DNA from: Microbacterium oleivorans NBRC 103075
GTDB taxonomy: Bacteria; Actinomycetota; Actinomycetes; Actinomycetales; Microbacteriaceae
DNA: 64,000 nucleotides
Assembly: GCF_001552475.1 (NCBI RefSeq)
Contig: NZ_BCRG01000014.1
Location: forward strand, 1 to 64,000
Direction: 5' to 3'
Shown: piece by piece, positions 52,316-61,165 of the stretch
Layout of the letters: each line of letters opens with the position of its first letter
Numbering within the stretch: the first letter of the stretch is position 1
Program-made: the position numbers and the translations under genes
Notes under the pieces: model-generated
What the model was told of the DNA's origin: nothing
Seen by the model: only the letters and a program-made list of their open reading frames with translations
The model's database searches: none

Positions 52316-53302
52316 ATGGACACCGAGCCCGCCCTGACGCCCACGACATCCGGTGGTGATGAACCCGTGTCGGTGGTGTCGGTGAGGCAGCTGGCGAAGC
52401 GGTACGGGCGGCGCGCCGCCCTCGACGACATCGATCTTGACATCGCGCGGGGAACGGTCCTGGGGATTCTCGGGCCCAACGGCGCCGGGAAGTCGACGCT
52501 CCTGGAGACCATTGCCGGGTTGCGGGCACCGACATCGGGCGTGGTGTCCGTCCTCGGCGTCGATCCCCGGCGCGAGCGACGTCAGACGACCCGGCGGGTG
52601 TCGGTACAACCGCAGTCCGCCAGCGTGTTCGGGTACCTGTCGGTCCGAGAGACCGTCAGGTTGTACGCCTCGTTTCATTCCGAATACCGCGACGTCGCCG
52701 AGGTGATCGTCGATGTGGGCCTGGCCGAGCAGTCCGAGGTGCGCGCACGCGACCTCTCCGGCGGTCAGCTGCGGCGCCTTCTCCTTGCGGTCGCCATCGT
52801 CGGCATGCCCGAGATCGTCATCCTCGATGAGCCGTCCGCCGGACTCGACCCTGAGGCGAAGAGGCACCTGCTCGATCTCATCCGATCACTCGCCCGAGAT
52901 GGCACCACTGTCATCTTCTCGACGCACGACATGGCGGAGGCCGCCCAGATCTGCGATCGAGTCGTCATCGTCGTCGCCGGGAAGGTCCGCGCAGACGGGG
53001 CGCCCGCGGATCTCATCACGGGCGGGCGCTCAACCCTGACCTTCGACGTCGTGACCGAGGAAGCTCTGACTCGGGCGAGGTCAGTGCTCTCTGCCGACGC
53101 CGTGACGTGGTCGCAGGATGCCCGCGGAATCCACGTCAGCTACGCGACCGCCGACCCGGATGCAGCGCTGGAGGTCTTGACGCGGGACAGTCAGATTCGT
53201 GGCCGGTCTTATCGCGTCGTGAGTCCGACGCTGGAGGACCTCTACCTGTCGATCGTCCGCGGGGCGCGTGAAACCGACGGAAGACGCGACGCTGATGCCT
53301 GA
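52316..53302 (+). CDS. ABC exporter ATP-binding protein (ABC-2 type)
   Basis: A 328-residue ATPase with Walker A GPNGAGKS (53-60), signature DLSGGQLRRLLLAVAI and Walker B IVILDEPSAGLDPEA. The extra C-terminal region (about 240-328) is common in drug or lipid exporters. The permease is encoded next, with a short overlap. Substrate unknown. Confidence 0.9.
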   Translation: MDTEPALTPTTSGGDEPVSVVSVRQLAKRYGRRAALDDIDLDIARGTVLGILGPNGAGKSTLLETIAGLRAPTSGVVSVLGVDPRRERRQTTRRVSVQPQSASVFGYLSVRETVRLYASFHSEYRDVAEVIVDVGLAEQSEVRARDLSGGQLRRLLLAVAIVGMPEIVILDEPSAGLDPEAKRHLLDLIRSLARDGTTVIFSTHDMAEAAQICDRVVIVVAGKVRADGAPADLITGGRSTLTFDVVTEEALTRARSVLSADAVTWSQDARGIHVSYATADPDAALEVLTRDSQIRGRSYRVVSPTLEDLYLSIVRGARETDGRRDADA

Positions 53303-54326
53303 CACCCTCAGATACGGTCCACACTCTGCATTCGTGGAACTGGCGACGGCGAGCGCCAAGGACCTCTGCCGGGACCGGAGAGGCGCGTTCTCGATCCTGT
53401 TCACCTTCGTCTTCTTCTTCCTCTTGATCATCGGGTTGAACTTCGTGATCAACGTGGGCGGACGAGTAGCTCCGGTGGTCGTCATCGACAGCAGTGTTGC
53501 GCAGGGCGCCGAGATGGCCGACGAACTCGATTCTGCCGGCATCATCGTGGTGGAAGACGGGAAGGATGCCGCCGCAAACGTCGCGATCGCACCGGCGAAG
53601 GGCGGCGTCGCCATCCTCCTCGACGCCGACGCGAATCCGGAGTGGTTGGCGGTCGCGGCTGCCGTGGAGCGCACCGGAACCACTTACACCGTCACCGACA
53701 CGGACGGTGAGGTGTGGATCGACTTGCTCCGGGCGAACCTTGCGGCGCTGTCGTGCATCGGACTGCTGGCCATCACCTTCATCGGCACGTCCGTTCCGCT
53801 TACACGGATGCGCGAGAATGGCACGCTCCGCCTGCTCGGGACCACACCCGCGAGCAAGTTCACCGTCATCGCCGCCCTCACCCCTTCACGTGTCGTCTTC
53901 GCGCTGTTCGTGATCGCGACCATCCACGCGACCTCGGTGATCCTCGGGTACTCCCAGTTCTGGCAGCTCCTCCGACTCCTGGTCACGATGTTCCTCGGCG
54001 TCGCGATGTTCTTCGCGCTCGCATATCTGCTCGCGTCACGGACGCGACGCGCGGAGACCGTGAACAACGTGGCCGCCGTGCTGCCGGTGATGGCGATCTT
54101 CGCCTCGGGCTCCGTCCTTCCTCCGCAGCTCATCCCAGAGCCGGTGGCATGGGTGCTCAACTGTCTGCCGACGACCTGGTACATGCGTGCGGCCGCCGCG
54201 GATCTCGCGGGAGACGCGGCGAGCGAGGGGCTGCTGTTCCTGTACTGGGGGCTCATGCTGGCGACGACGGTCCTCGCCGCCGTCCTCGCCGCCCGACTGT
54301 TCATCTGGGACGACCGAGAACGTTGA
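53295..54326 (+). CDS. ABC-2 type exporter permease
   Basis: A 343-residue permease. One N-terminal helix (about 35-57) is followed by an external domain, then five helices from about residue 148, including LLAITFIGTSVPLTRMRENG and SVLPPQLIPEPVAWVLNCLP near the end. ATG at 53295 overlaps the ATPase stop by eight bases; a GTG at 53268 would add nine residues. Exports an unknown substrate with the preceding ATPase. Confidence 0.87.
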   Translation: MPDTLRYGPHSAFVELATASAKDLCRDRRGAFSILFTFVFFFLLIIGLNFVINVGGRVAPVVVIDSSVAQGAEMADELDSAGIIVVEDGKDAAANVAIAPAKGGVAILLDADANPEWLAVAAAVERTGTTYTVTDTDGEVWIDLLRANLAALSCIGLLAITFIGTSVPLTRMRENGTLRLLGTTPASKFTVIAALTPSRVVFALFVIATIHATSVILGYSQFWQLLRLLVTMFLGVAMFFALAYLLASRTRRAETVNNVAAVLPVMAIFASGSVLPPQLIPEPVAWVLNCLPTTWYMRAAAADLAGDAASEGLLFLYWGLMLATTVLAAVLAARLFIWDDRER

Positions 54327-54356
54327 GTCGGAGAACGCCGGGCGTGACCGCGCGGG

Positions 54357-54362
54357 TAGCGT
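54357..54362 (+). promoter_or_regulatory. Probable leaderless promoter of the M20 peptidase gene (-10)
   Basis: TAGCGT ends six bases before the ATG at 54369. Confidence 0.5.
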
Positions 54363-54368
54363 GGGCGC

Positions 54369-55667
54369 ATGTCTGTTCACGACGATCTGCCCGAGGTCGC
54401 CCGCGTCGCCCGCGACCTGATTCGGTTCGACACGACCAACTACGGCGAAGGACGCGCGAACGGCGAGCGTGAGGCCGCCGAGTACGTCGGCGCCTATCTC
54501 GAATCGATCGGGCTCACCCCCGAGTACTACGAGCCCGTGCCGCGGCGCACCAACGTGATGGCGCGGGTCCCGGGTCGCGATCCCGACAAACCCGCGCTCA
54601 TCCTTCACGGACACCTCGACGTCGTCCCCGCCGTGGCGGCGGACTGGAGCGTCGACCCCTTCGAAGGCGTCGTGCAGGACGGGATGCTGTGGGGTCGCGG
54701 CGCCGTCGACATGAAGGACATGAACGCCATGATCCTCACCTCGGTGGCCGAGCTCCTCCGGTCGGGGGAGCGACCCGAGCGGGATCTCATCCTCACGTTC
54801 TTCGCCGACGAGGAGAACGGTGGGGTCGAGGGCTCTCAGCTCGTCGTCCGTGACCGCGCTGACTGGTTCGCGGGTGCGACCGAGGCGATCAGCGAGGTCG
54901 GCGGCTACTCCATCGGCGTCGGCGATCAGCGCGCCTACCTGCTGCAGGTCGGCGAGAAGGCGCTCATCTGGATCCGTCTGCACGCCAATGGCCAAGCCGG
55001 CCATGGCAGCCGCCACCATCCCGACAACGCCGTCACGCGGCTCGCAGAGGCCGTCGCGGCTCTCGGGCGCGTGGGGTGGCCGATCGAACTCACGTCGACC
55101 ACCCGGCAGCTCGTGGGATCGCTGGCAGAGCTCTCGGGGACGTTGGCGGATGACCCCGACGCGATCGCCGACACGGCGGGCGCGGCATCCGCGTTCCTGC
55201 GTTCCACGTTCCGCACCACGACCAACCCGACCGGGCTGACCGCCGGCTACAAACACAACGTGATCCCGGATGCCGCGACTGCCGCGATCGACATCCGCAC
55301 CCTTCCGGGGCACGAGGACGAGGTGCTCGCGCAGGTGCAGCGGATCGTCGGCGACGACATCCGGATCGAGGTCGTCCACCGCGACATCGGACTCGAAGTG
55401 CCGTTCGCGGGTGACCTCGTCGACGCGATGGTCGGCGCGCTGGGGCGCCATGATCCCGGAATCCCGGTCATCCCGTACCTTATGGGGGGAGGGACCGACA
55501 ACAAGGCCCTCGCCGAGCTCGGCATCGCCGGGTTCGGGTTCGCACCGCTGCGATTGCCCGCCGATCTCGACTTCACCGGGATGTTCCACGGTGTGGACGA
55601 GCGCGTCCCCATCGACGCCCTCGTCTTCGGGCAGCGTGTGCTCACCGATCTGATCCGCACGTACTGA
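54369..55667 (+). CDS. M20/M25/M40 family metallopeptidase
   Basis: A 432-residue zinc hydrolase. LHGHLDVVPA holds the first metal His and Asp, WGRGAVDMKDMNAM the bridging Asp, FFADEENGG the catalytic Glu pair, and GGGTDNKAL a later ligand region. The dimerisation domain lies between. It is related to succinyl-diaminopimelate desuccinylase and aminoacylases, but its exact substrate is unknown. uppP follows nine bases later and is probably co-transcribed. Confidence 0.9.
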   Translation: MSVHDDLPEVARVARDLIRFDTTNYGEGRANGEREAAEYVGAYLESIGLTPEYYEPVPRRTNVMARVPGRDPDKPALILHGHLDVVPAVAADWSVDPFEGVVQDGMLWGRGAVDMKDMNAMILTSVAELLRSGERPERDLILTFFADEENGGVEGSQLVVRDRADWFAGATEAISEVGGYSIGVGDQRAYLLQVGEKALIWIRLHANGQAGHGSRHHPDNAVTRLAEAVAALGRVGWPIELTSTTRQLVGSLAELSGTLADDPDAIADTAGAASAFLRSTFRTTTNPTGLTAGYKHNVIPDAATAAIDIRTLPGHEDEVLAQVQRIVGDDIRIEVVHRDIGLEVPFAGDLVDAMVGALGRHDPGIPVIPYLMGGGTDNKALAELGIAGFGFAPLRLPADLDFTGMFHGVDERVPIDALVFGQRVLTDLIRTY

Positions 55668-55676
55668 AAGGCCCCC

Positions 55677-56510
55677 ATGTCGATCTTCGACGCCATCATC
55701 CTGGGTATCGTCCAGGGCCTGACAGAGTTCCTCCCGATCTCCTCGAGCGCGCACCTGCGCATCGTGGGGGAGTTCCTGCCCAACGCGCAGGACCCGGGGG
55801 CGACGTTCACCGCGATCACGCAGATCGGTACGGAACTCGCCGTCCTCGTCTACTTCTGGCACCGGATCGTGAAGATCATCGCCGCGTGGGCGAAGTCGTT
55901 GACCGGTCGTGTGCCGCGGAACGACCCGGATGCGCGCATGGGATGGATCGTCATCATCGGTACGATCCCGATCGGCGTGCTCGGGTTCTTATTCCAGGAC
56001 GTGATCCGCGACACCTTCCGGAATCTCTGGCTCGTCGCGATCGTGCTGATCATCTTCGGACTCATCCTCGGTGTCGCCGATGCGCTCGGAAAGCGCGTGC
56101 GCACCGAGAAGGACCTGACGATCGGCCACGGGCTCACCCTCGGGTTCGCGCAGTCCCTCGCCCTGATCCCCGGCGTCTCGCGGTCGGGTGCCACGACGAC
56201 GGCTGCCCTCGCGATGGGGTACACCCGTCCCGCCGCCGCCGAGGTGGCGTTCCTCCTCGCCGTGCCGGCGGTCTTCGGCAGCGGACTGTACGAGTTGGTC
56301 CAGGCGATCCGCGAGCCCGGTCAGTCGCCCTTCACCCTCGGTGAGACGGCCATCGCCACGGTCGTGTCGTTCGGTGTGGGCCTCGTGGTGATCGCGTACC
56401 TGATGCGCTACCTGAAGCGGGGCAGCTTCCTGCCGTTCGTCCTCTACCGCCTGGTGCTCGGCATCGTGCTGCTCATCCTGCTGGCGTTCGGGGTGCTGCA
56501 GGCGTACTGA
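55677..56510 (+). CDS. uppP: Undecaprenyl-diphosphate phosphatase UppP/BacA
   Basis: A 277-residue membrane phosphatase that recycles undecaprenyl pyrophosphate, the lipid carrier of peptidoglycan and other envelope polymers. [16 protein letters not shown] and [18 protein letters not shown] are the two active-site motifs. About eight helices are visible. ATG at 55677 has GAAAGG. It converges on the PAC2 gene. Confidence 0.95.
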   Translation: MSIFDAIILGIVQGLTEFLPISSSAHLRIVGEFLPNAQDPGATFTAITQIGTELAVLVYFWHRIVKIIAAWAKSLTGRVPRNDPDARMGWIVIIGTIPIGVLGFLFQDVIRDTFRNLWLVAIVLIIFGLILGVADALGKRVRTEKDLTIGHGLTLGFAQSLALIPGVSRSGATTTAALAMGYTRPAAAEVAFLLAVPAVFGSGLYELVQAIREPGQSPFTLGETAIATVVSFGVGLVVIAYLMRYLKRGSFLPFVLYRLVLGIVLLILLAFGVLQAY

Positions 56511-56522
56511 GTCCGGCCAGGC

Positions 56523-57386
56523 TCAGCGGCGCGGGTCGTCCTTCGAGCCGCGCGGGCCGTCGCCGCGGCGGCGGAGATAACGCTCGAACTCCTGCGCGAT
56601 GGCGTCGCCCGATGCCTCGGGGGAGTCCCAGGCGTCGCGCGCGGTCTCGAGCTGATGGATGTACTCCGTCATCTCCTCGTCGTCCGCAGCTGCGGCATCC
56701 ACGGATGCCTCCCAGGCCAGCGCCTCCGCCGGCAGCACGCCGCGGGGGATCGTGGCACCGGTGATCTCCCCGAGCTTGTCGAGAAGGGCCAGGGTCGCCT
56801 TGGGTGACGGCGTGTGACCGGCGACGTAGTGGGGGATGCTCGCCCACAGGCCTGCGGTCGGGATACCGGCCGCCTCCCCGGCCGCGGCGATCGTGGAGAG
56901 GATCCCGACGGGTCCCTCGTACGTCGATCTCTCGAGTCCGAGAGCGCCGCGGAGCTCCTCGTTCTCCGACCCGGCGAACACCGAGATCGGACGGGTGTGG
57001 GGAACGTCGCTCATCATCGACCCGAGCGCGACGATGCCGGTGATGTCCTCGCGGAGCGCGGCGTCGATGAACTCGGCCGAAAAGGCTTGCCACGCGCGCG
57101 CGGGCTCGGTGCCGGTGAGGAGCCAGAGGTCGGGACCGTCCTGGCGGGGAGCCGCCGGCCGCCACAGGGTCGCGTCCGGCCAGACGAGGCGACGGGAACC
57201 GTCGGCATCCATCTGCATCTGCGGCCGCGTGTACTGGTAGTCGAAATACAGCTCAGGATCGACCTCGAAAGCTTTCTCGAAGGTTCCTGCCGCGCGCAGC
57301 TGTGCGGCCGCAGCCGTCGCCGCCTCGCCGGCGTCGTTCCAGCCGTCGACGGCGATCACGAGCACCCGCTGTCCCAGTCCCTGCAC
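56523..57386 (-). CDS. PAC2 family protein
   Basis: A 287-residue protein of the PAC2 (proteasome assembly chaperone) superfamily, widespread in actinobacteria. VLVIAVDGWNDAGEAATAAA opens the fold; ALGSMMSDVPHTRPISVF and ASIPHYVAGHTPSPKATLALL are conserved blocks. Its bacterial function is unclear. GTG at 57386 has AGAGGA upstream; the longer frame to 58061 is antisense to the HAD gene. No proteasome genes are in the window. Confidence 0.88.
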   Translation of the reverse strand: MQGLGQRVLVIAVDGWNDAGEAATAAAAQLRAAGTFEKAFEVDPELYFDYQYTRPQMQMDADGSRRLVWPDATLWRPAAPRQDGPDLWLLTGTEPARAWQAFSAEFIDAALREDITGIVALGSMMSDVPHTRPISVFAGSENEELRGALGLERSTYEGPVGILSTIAAAGEAAGIPTAGLWASIPHYVAGHTPSPKATLALLDKLGEITGATIPRGVLPAEALAWEASVDAAAADDEEMTEYIHQLETARDAWDSPEASGDAIAQEFERYLRRRGDGPRGSKDDPRR

Positions 57387-57452
57387 GGAGGTCCTCTCTG
57401 TCGGTACCCCCACGATACGCCGCCGCCCCCGGGGCGGGCGGAAGCCCTCGCG

Positions 57453-57458
57453 TAGCAT
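57453..57458 (+). promoter_or_regulatory. Probable leaderless promoter of the HAD gene (-10)
   Basis: TAGCAT ends six bases before the GTG at 57465. Confidence 0.5.
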
Positions 57459-57464
57459 TGACCG

Positions 57465-58145
57465 GTGATCTCCCCTCTCCCCGCCGCAGTCCTCTGGGAC
57501 ATGGACGGCACCCTCGTCGACACCGAGCCCTACTGGATGGCAGCCGAGACCCCGCTGGTCGAGCGGTTCGGCGGTACCTGGACGCACGAGGACGGCCTCG
57601 GGATGGTGGGACTCGGACTCGAGGACGCTGCTCGCATCCTGCAGGGCGCGGGGGTCCGCATGGAGGTCGATGAGATCGTCGCCCACCTGACCGCCGAGGT
57701 CATGCGCCAGCTCCGGGAGGATGGTGTCCCGTTCCGCCCGGGTGCGCGCGAGATGCTCCGTGAGCTCCGGGATGCCGGGGTTCCGACAGCGCTCGTCACG
57801 ATGTCCATGAGCCGCATGGCCAAGATCGTCACGGAGCTCATCGACTTCGACGCGTTCGACATCGTCATCGGCGGCGATGACGTCGCCCGGCCGAAGCCGC
57901 ATCCGGACCCGTACCTCCAGGCGTGCGAGTCGCTCGGCGTGGATCCTGCCGACACCGTCGCGTTCGAGGACTCGATCACCGGCGCCCGCTCGGCGATCGC
58001 CGCGGGCACGGTGACCGTGGGAATCCCGAACATGGTCTCGCTCGACGAGGTCGGCGCCCACGTCCTGTGGCCGACTCTCGAGGGCCGGACCGTCGCCGAT
58101 GTCGCGGACGTCCTCGCTCAGGCGCGCCAGGGGGTCCGCGCATGA
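57465..58145 (+). CDS. HAD family hydrolase (phosphoglycolate phosphatase/beta-phosphoglucomutase-like)
   Basis: A 226-residue HAD phosphatase with DMDGT (12-16), TMSMSRM as motif II region, the Lys in RPKPHPDPYLQA and FEDSITGARSA as the Mg site. The helical cap domain lies between residues 20 and 90. The substrate is unknown. It overlaps trmI by four bases (ATGA), so the two are translated together. Confidence 0.9.
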   Translation: MISPLPAAVLWDMDGTLVDTEPYWMAAETPLVERFGGTWTHEDGLGMVGLGLEDAARILQGAGVRMEVDEIVAHLTAEVMRQLREDGVPFRPGAREMLRELRDAGVPTALVTMSMSRMAKIVTELIDFDAFDIVIGGDDVARPKPHPDPYLQACESLGVDPADTVAFEDSITGARSAIAAGTVTVGIPNMVSLDEVGAHVLWPTLEGRTVADVADVLAQARQGVRA

Positions 58146-59155
58146 GCGTCGACCTTCGCCCCAGTGGCCCGTTCCGCCTCGGCGATCGGGTTCAGCTCAC
58201 CGGTCCGAAAGGCCGGTTGCACACTGTCACGCTCCGCGAGGGTGGTGAGCTTCACACGCACCACGGCGTCCTTCGCCATGAGTCGATCATCGGTCAGCCC
58301 GACGGCTCGGTCGTCGCCAACAGCGGCGGGCACGAGTACCTCGCGCTCCGCCCGCTGCTGCGCGACTTCGTGATGTCGATGCCCCGTGGCGCGGCGATCG
58401 TCTACCCGAAGGATGCCGCTCAGATCCTTGCCTCCGCGGACATCTTCCCCGGAGCCACCGTCGTCGAGGCCGGCGTCGGGTCCGGTGCGCTGTCGATGTG
58501 GCTGCTGCGCGCGATCGGGCCCGCGGGGCGCCTCGTGTCCTTCGAACGCCGCGAGGAGTTCTCCGAGGTCGCCGAGGCGAACGTCGAGACGTTCTTCGGG
58601 CACTATCCGAAGTCTTGGCAGGTCGTCGTGGGTGATCTCGTCGAGCAGCTTCCTCAGGTGACGCAGGCGGGCACGGTCGACCGCGTCGTCCTCGACATGC
58701 TCGCGCCGTGGGAGTGCATCGATGCCGTCGCGGAAGCCCTCACTCCGGGTGGTGTCGTGCTCTGCTACATCGCGACGGCGACCCAGCTCAGCCGCGTCGC
58801 CGAGTACATCCGGCATTCCGGGCTGTTCACCGAGCCGGAAGCGACCGAGACGATGATCCGCGGCTGGCACGTCGAAGGACTCGCCGTGCGCCCCGACCAC
58901 CGCATGGTCGCCCACACCGGGTTCCTGCTCACCGCCCGTCGGCTCGCACCCGGTGCGATGCCGCCCGATGTCCGCAAGCGCGCCCTCAAGAAGCCCTCGT
59001 ACGCAGACGCCGATGTCGAGACGTGGACCCCCGGTGCGGTCGGCGATCGTGAGATCACCGACAAGAACCTCCGCAAGCGGGTCCGTGATGCGCAGCGCGC
59101 CGCCGAGGGTGCGCGGCAGGCTGCCGGGGATCGCTCCGACGAGACCGTAGACTGA
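58142..59155 (+). CDS. trmI: tRNA (adenine-N1)-methyltransferase, position 58 (TrmI)
   Basis: A 337-residue SAM enzyme making m1A58 in the T loop of tRNA. The N-terminal small domain starts SGPFRLGDRVQLTGPKG; the Rossmann domain has VVEAGVGSGALSMWLLRA and DMLAPWECIDAV. A charged C-terminal tail of about 40 residues follows. In Mycobacterium the homologue lies beside the proteasome genes; here an FKBP and pafBC follow. The start overlaps the HAD stop by four bases. Confidence 0.92.
   Translation: MSVDLRPSGPFRLGDRVQLTGPKGRLHTVTLREGGELHTHHGVLRHESIIGQPDGSVVANSGGHEYLALRPLLRDFVMSMPRGAAIVYPKDAAQILASADIFPGATVVEAGVGSGALSMWLLRAIGPAGRLVSFERREEFSEVAEANVETFFGHYPKSWQVVVGDLVEQLPQVTQAGTVDRVVLDMLAPWECIDAVAEALTPGGVVLCYIATATQLSRVAEYIRHSGLFTEPEATETMIRGWHVEGLAVRPDHRMVAHTGFLLTARRLAPGAMPPDVRKRALKKPSYADADVETWTPGAVGDREITDKNLRKRVRDAQRAAEGARQAAGDRSDETVD
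59148..59153 (+). promoter_or_regulatory. Probable leaderless promoter of the FKBP gene (-10)
   Basis: TAGACT ends six bases before the ATG at 59160. It overlaps the last codons of trmI. Confidence 0.5.
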
Positions 59156-59159
59156 ACCA

Positions 59160-60125
59160 ATGCGCCAGATTCCCGCTGCCGTGGCCGTTCTCGGCCTGAC
59201 CGCCCTGGCCCTCGTCGGGTGCGCCCCGACCGGACCGACCGTCAGCGGCTGTGAGCGTGTCACCGCCCACGCGTCTTCGCTCGACCTGGTCGACGTGACC
59301 GGTGCCGAGGGTTCCCCTACGGCGAAGACGAGCGACCCCGTCTACGTGTCGCGCACTTCGTACAAGGACCTCGCGAAGGGGGAGGGCACCCCGATCACGA
59401 CGAGCAAGCAGGACGTGCAGTTGAGCATCACTCTTCTCAACGGCGCAACGGGGCAGACGATCCTGTCCGCGCCGACGCGGCTCATCCAGCTCAGCGTCCT
59501 CGAGCAGTCCTTCCCGACCATCGAGAAGGCCCTCGACTGCGCCCGGCCCGGCGCCCGCGTCGTCGCAGGCATCCCGGCGAAAGACCTCGAGCCGGCGCTG
59601 GTCGACCAGATCGGTCTGAAGAAGGACCAGTCCGCCGTCCTCGTGATGGACGTGAACACGGTCTTCCTGCCGGCGGCGAACGGCGTCCCGCAGTACGTAG
59701 ACGGCAGCAACATCCCGACGGTCGTCCTCGCACCCGACGGTACCCCCGGCATCATCGTCCCCGACGCGGCACCGCCGAAGGATCTGGTCGTCAAGACGCT
59801 GAAGAAGGGCGACGGCGAGAAGATCACGGCGACCTCGACGCCCCGCCTCGCGTACACCGGCGTGCTCTGGAAGACCGGAGAGGTGTTCGATTCGACCTGG
59901 CAGAACGGCAGCCCCGTGACGCTCGCGATGGACAAGGTCGTGAAGGGTTTCTCGAAGGCGCTCGAGGGTCAGACCGTCGGTTCGCAGGTTCTCGTCGTCA
60001 TTCCGCCGGACCTCGGATATGGCGACAAGCAGTCTGGGAGCATCCCTCCCAAGTCGACTCTCGTCTTCGTGATCGACGTCCTCGGCATCGACACCAGCGA
60101 AGACGCCGGCACCACGACACAGTGA
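59160..60125 (+). CDS. FKBP-type peptidyl-prolyl isomerase lipoprotein with a degenerate second domain
   Basis: A 321-residue lipoprotein. The signal peptide ends in LVGC with Cys21 for lipid attachment. Residues about 215-315 are a normal FKBP: YTGVLWKTGEVFDSTW, then KALEGQTVGSQVLVVIPPDLGYGD and IPPKSTLVFVIDVL. Residues about 75-165 repeat the FKBP pattern but lack active-site aromatics, suggesting an inactive copy. It should fold or chaperone proteins at the outer face of the membrane. It sits upstream of pafBC. Confidence 0.9.
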   Translation: MRQIPAAVAVLGLTALALVGCAPTGPTVSGCERVTAHASSLDLVDVTGAEGSPTAKTSDPVYVSRTSYKDLAKGEGTPITTSKQDVQLSITLLNGATGQTILSAPTRLIQLSVLEQSFPTIEKALDCARPGARVVAGIPAKDLEPALVDQIGLKKDQSAVLVMDVNTVFLPAANGVPQYVDGSNIPTVVLAPDGTPGIIVPDAAPPKDLVVKTLKKGDGEKITATSTPRLAYTGVLWKTGEVFDSTWQNGSPVTLAMDKVVKGFSKALEGQTVGSQVLVVIPPDLGYGDKQSGSIPPKSTLVFVIDVLGIDTSEDAGTTTQ

Positions 60126-60157
60126 GTCCCCGCGGGGCCGCGAGCCGGTCCCGCGCC

Positions 60158-60163
60158 TAGGAT
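60158..60163 (+). promoter_or_regulatory. Probable leaderless pafB promoter (-10)
   Basis: TAGGAT ends six bases before the GTG at 60170. Confidence 0.5.
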
Positions 60164-60169
60164 TGCGAT

Positions 60170-61165
60170 GTGTCCAACGAACCGATCCGCAGCGCGCCCG
60201 AGGAACGGCTCGTCAACCTCGTGGTGGCCCTGCTGGCCACGGAGCAGGGGCTGACGAAGGACACGATCCTGTCGTCCGTGTCCGGCTATCGCGAGCAGGC
60301 CGCGGCCGGAGCGTCGAAGGACGCGCTCGAGAAGATGTTCGAACGCGACAAGGACAGCTTGCGATCGCTGGGCGTTCCCATCGAGACGATCGGCGACTAC
60401 GCCGACCCAGACGATCTGCGGGAGGCCCGCTACCGGGTTCCCACCTCCGAGTACTCGCTTCCCGTCGACATCGACTTCACGCCGGCCGAGATCGCCGTCC
60501 TGAACCTGGCGAGCGGGGTGTGGGGCGAGAGCTCGATGTCGGCGTCGGCGCGCAGCGGGCTGCGCAAGATCAGCGCCCTCGGCATCGAAGTCGACGCCCC
60601 GATCATCGGCTACGCGCCGCGGATCAGCCTCCGTGAGACGTCGTTCGCCCCGCTGCAGCGTGCGATCGAGCAGGGCCGGGTGGTCGAGTTCGACTACATC
60701 AAGGGCGGGTCGGATGCCGCGCACCGCCGCCGCGTGCAGCCGTGGGCGCTCGTGGAGTACGAGGGGCGCTGGCACGTCTACGGTTTCGATCTGCTGCAGG
60801 ACGCCGAGCGCACCTTCTTGCTCTCACGCATCTCGTCCGACGTGGTTGTCACCCGCATCTCCTTCGATCTGGCGCTTCGTGACGGCGCGGGGGAGAAGGT
60901 CATCACCGGGTTGAACGCCCTCGCTGAACGCCAGCGGGCTCGGCTGCAGGTCGAACCCGGCACCGAGGCGGCACTCCGGCTGTCGCGCCGCGCGATCACC
61001 GCCGACGACGCGGGATGCCTCGTCCCCTACGTCGACGCGCAGATTTTCGCGGATGAACTGGCCTCTTACGGCCCTGAGGTGCGTGTGATCGATCCTCCGC
61101 TCCTGGTCGACCTCGTCGTGGCGCGTCTTCGCAGAGCACGCGACCTCCATGGGGTGGTGGCGTGA
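60170..61165 (+). CDS. pafB: WYL-domain transcription regulator PafB
   Basis: A 331-residue regulator. An N-terminal winged helix (RLVNLVVALLATEQGLTKDTI) is followed by a WYL domain (about 155-235) and a WCX region. With PafC it forms the activator of the mycobacterial LexA-independent DNA-damage response. GTG at 60170 is the predicted transcript start. The stop overlaps the pafC start, so the heterodimer partners are co-translated. Confidence 0.9.
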   Translation: MSNEPIRSAPEERLVNLVVALLATEQGLTKDTILSSVSGYREQAAAGASKDALEKMFERDKDSLRSLGVPIETIGDYADPDDLREARYRVPTSEYSLPVDIDFTPAEIAVLNLASGVWGESSMSASARSGLRKISALGIEVDAPIIGYAPRISLRETSFAPLQRAIEQGRVVEFDYIKGGSDAAHRRRVQPWALVEYEGRWHVYGFDLLQDAERTFLLSRISSDVVVTRISFDLALRDGAGEKVITGLNALAERQRARLQVEPGTEAALRLSRRAITADDAGCLVPYVDAQIFADELASYGPEVRVIDPPLLVDLVVARLRRARDLHGVVA

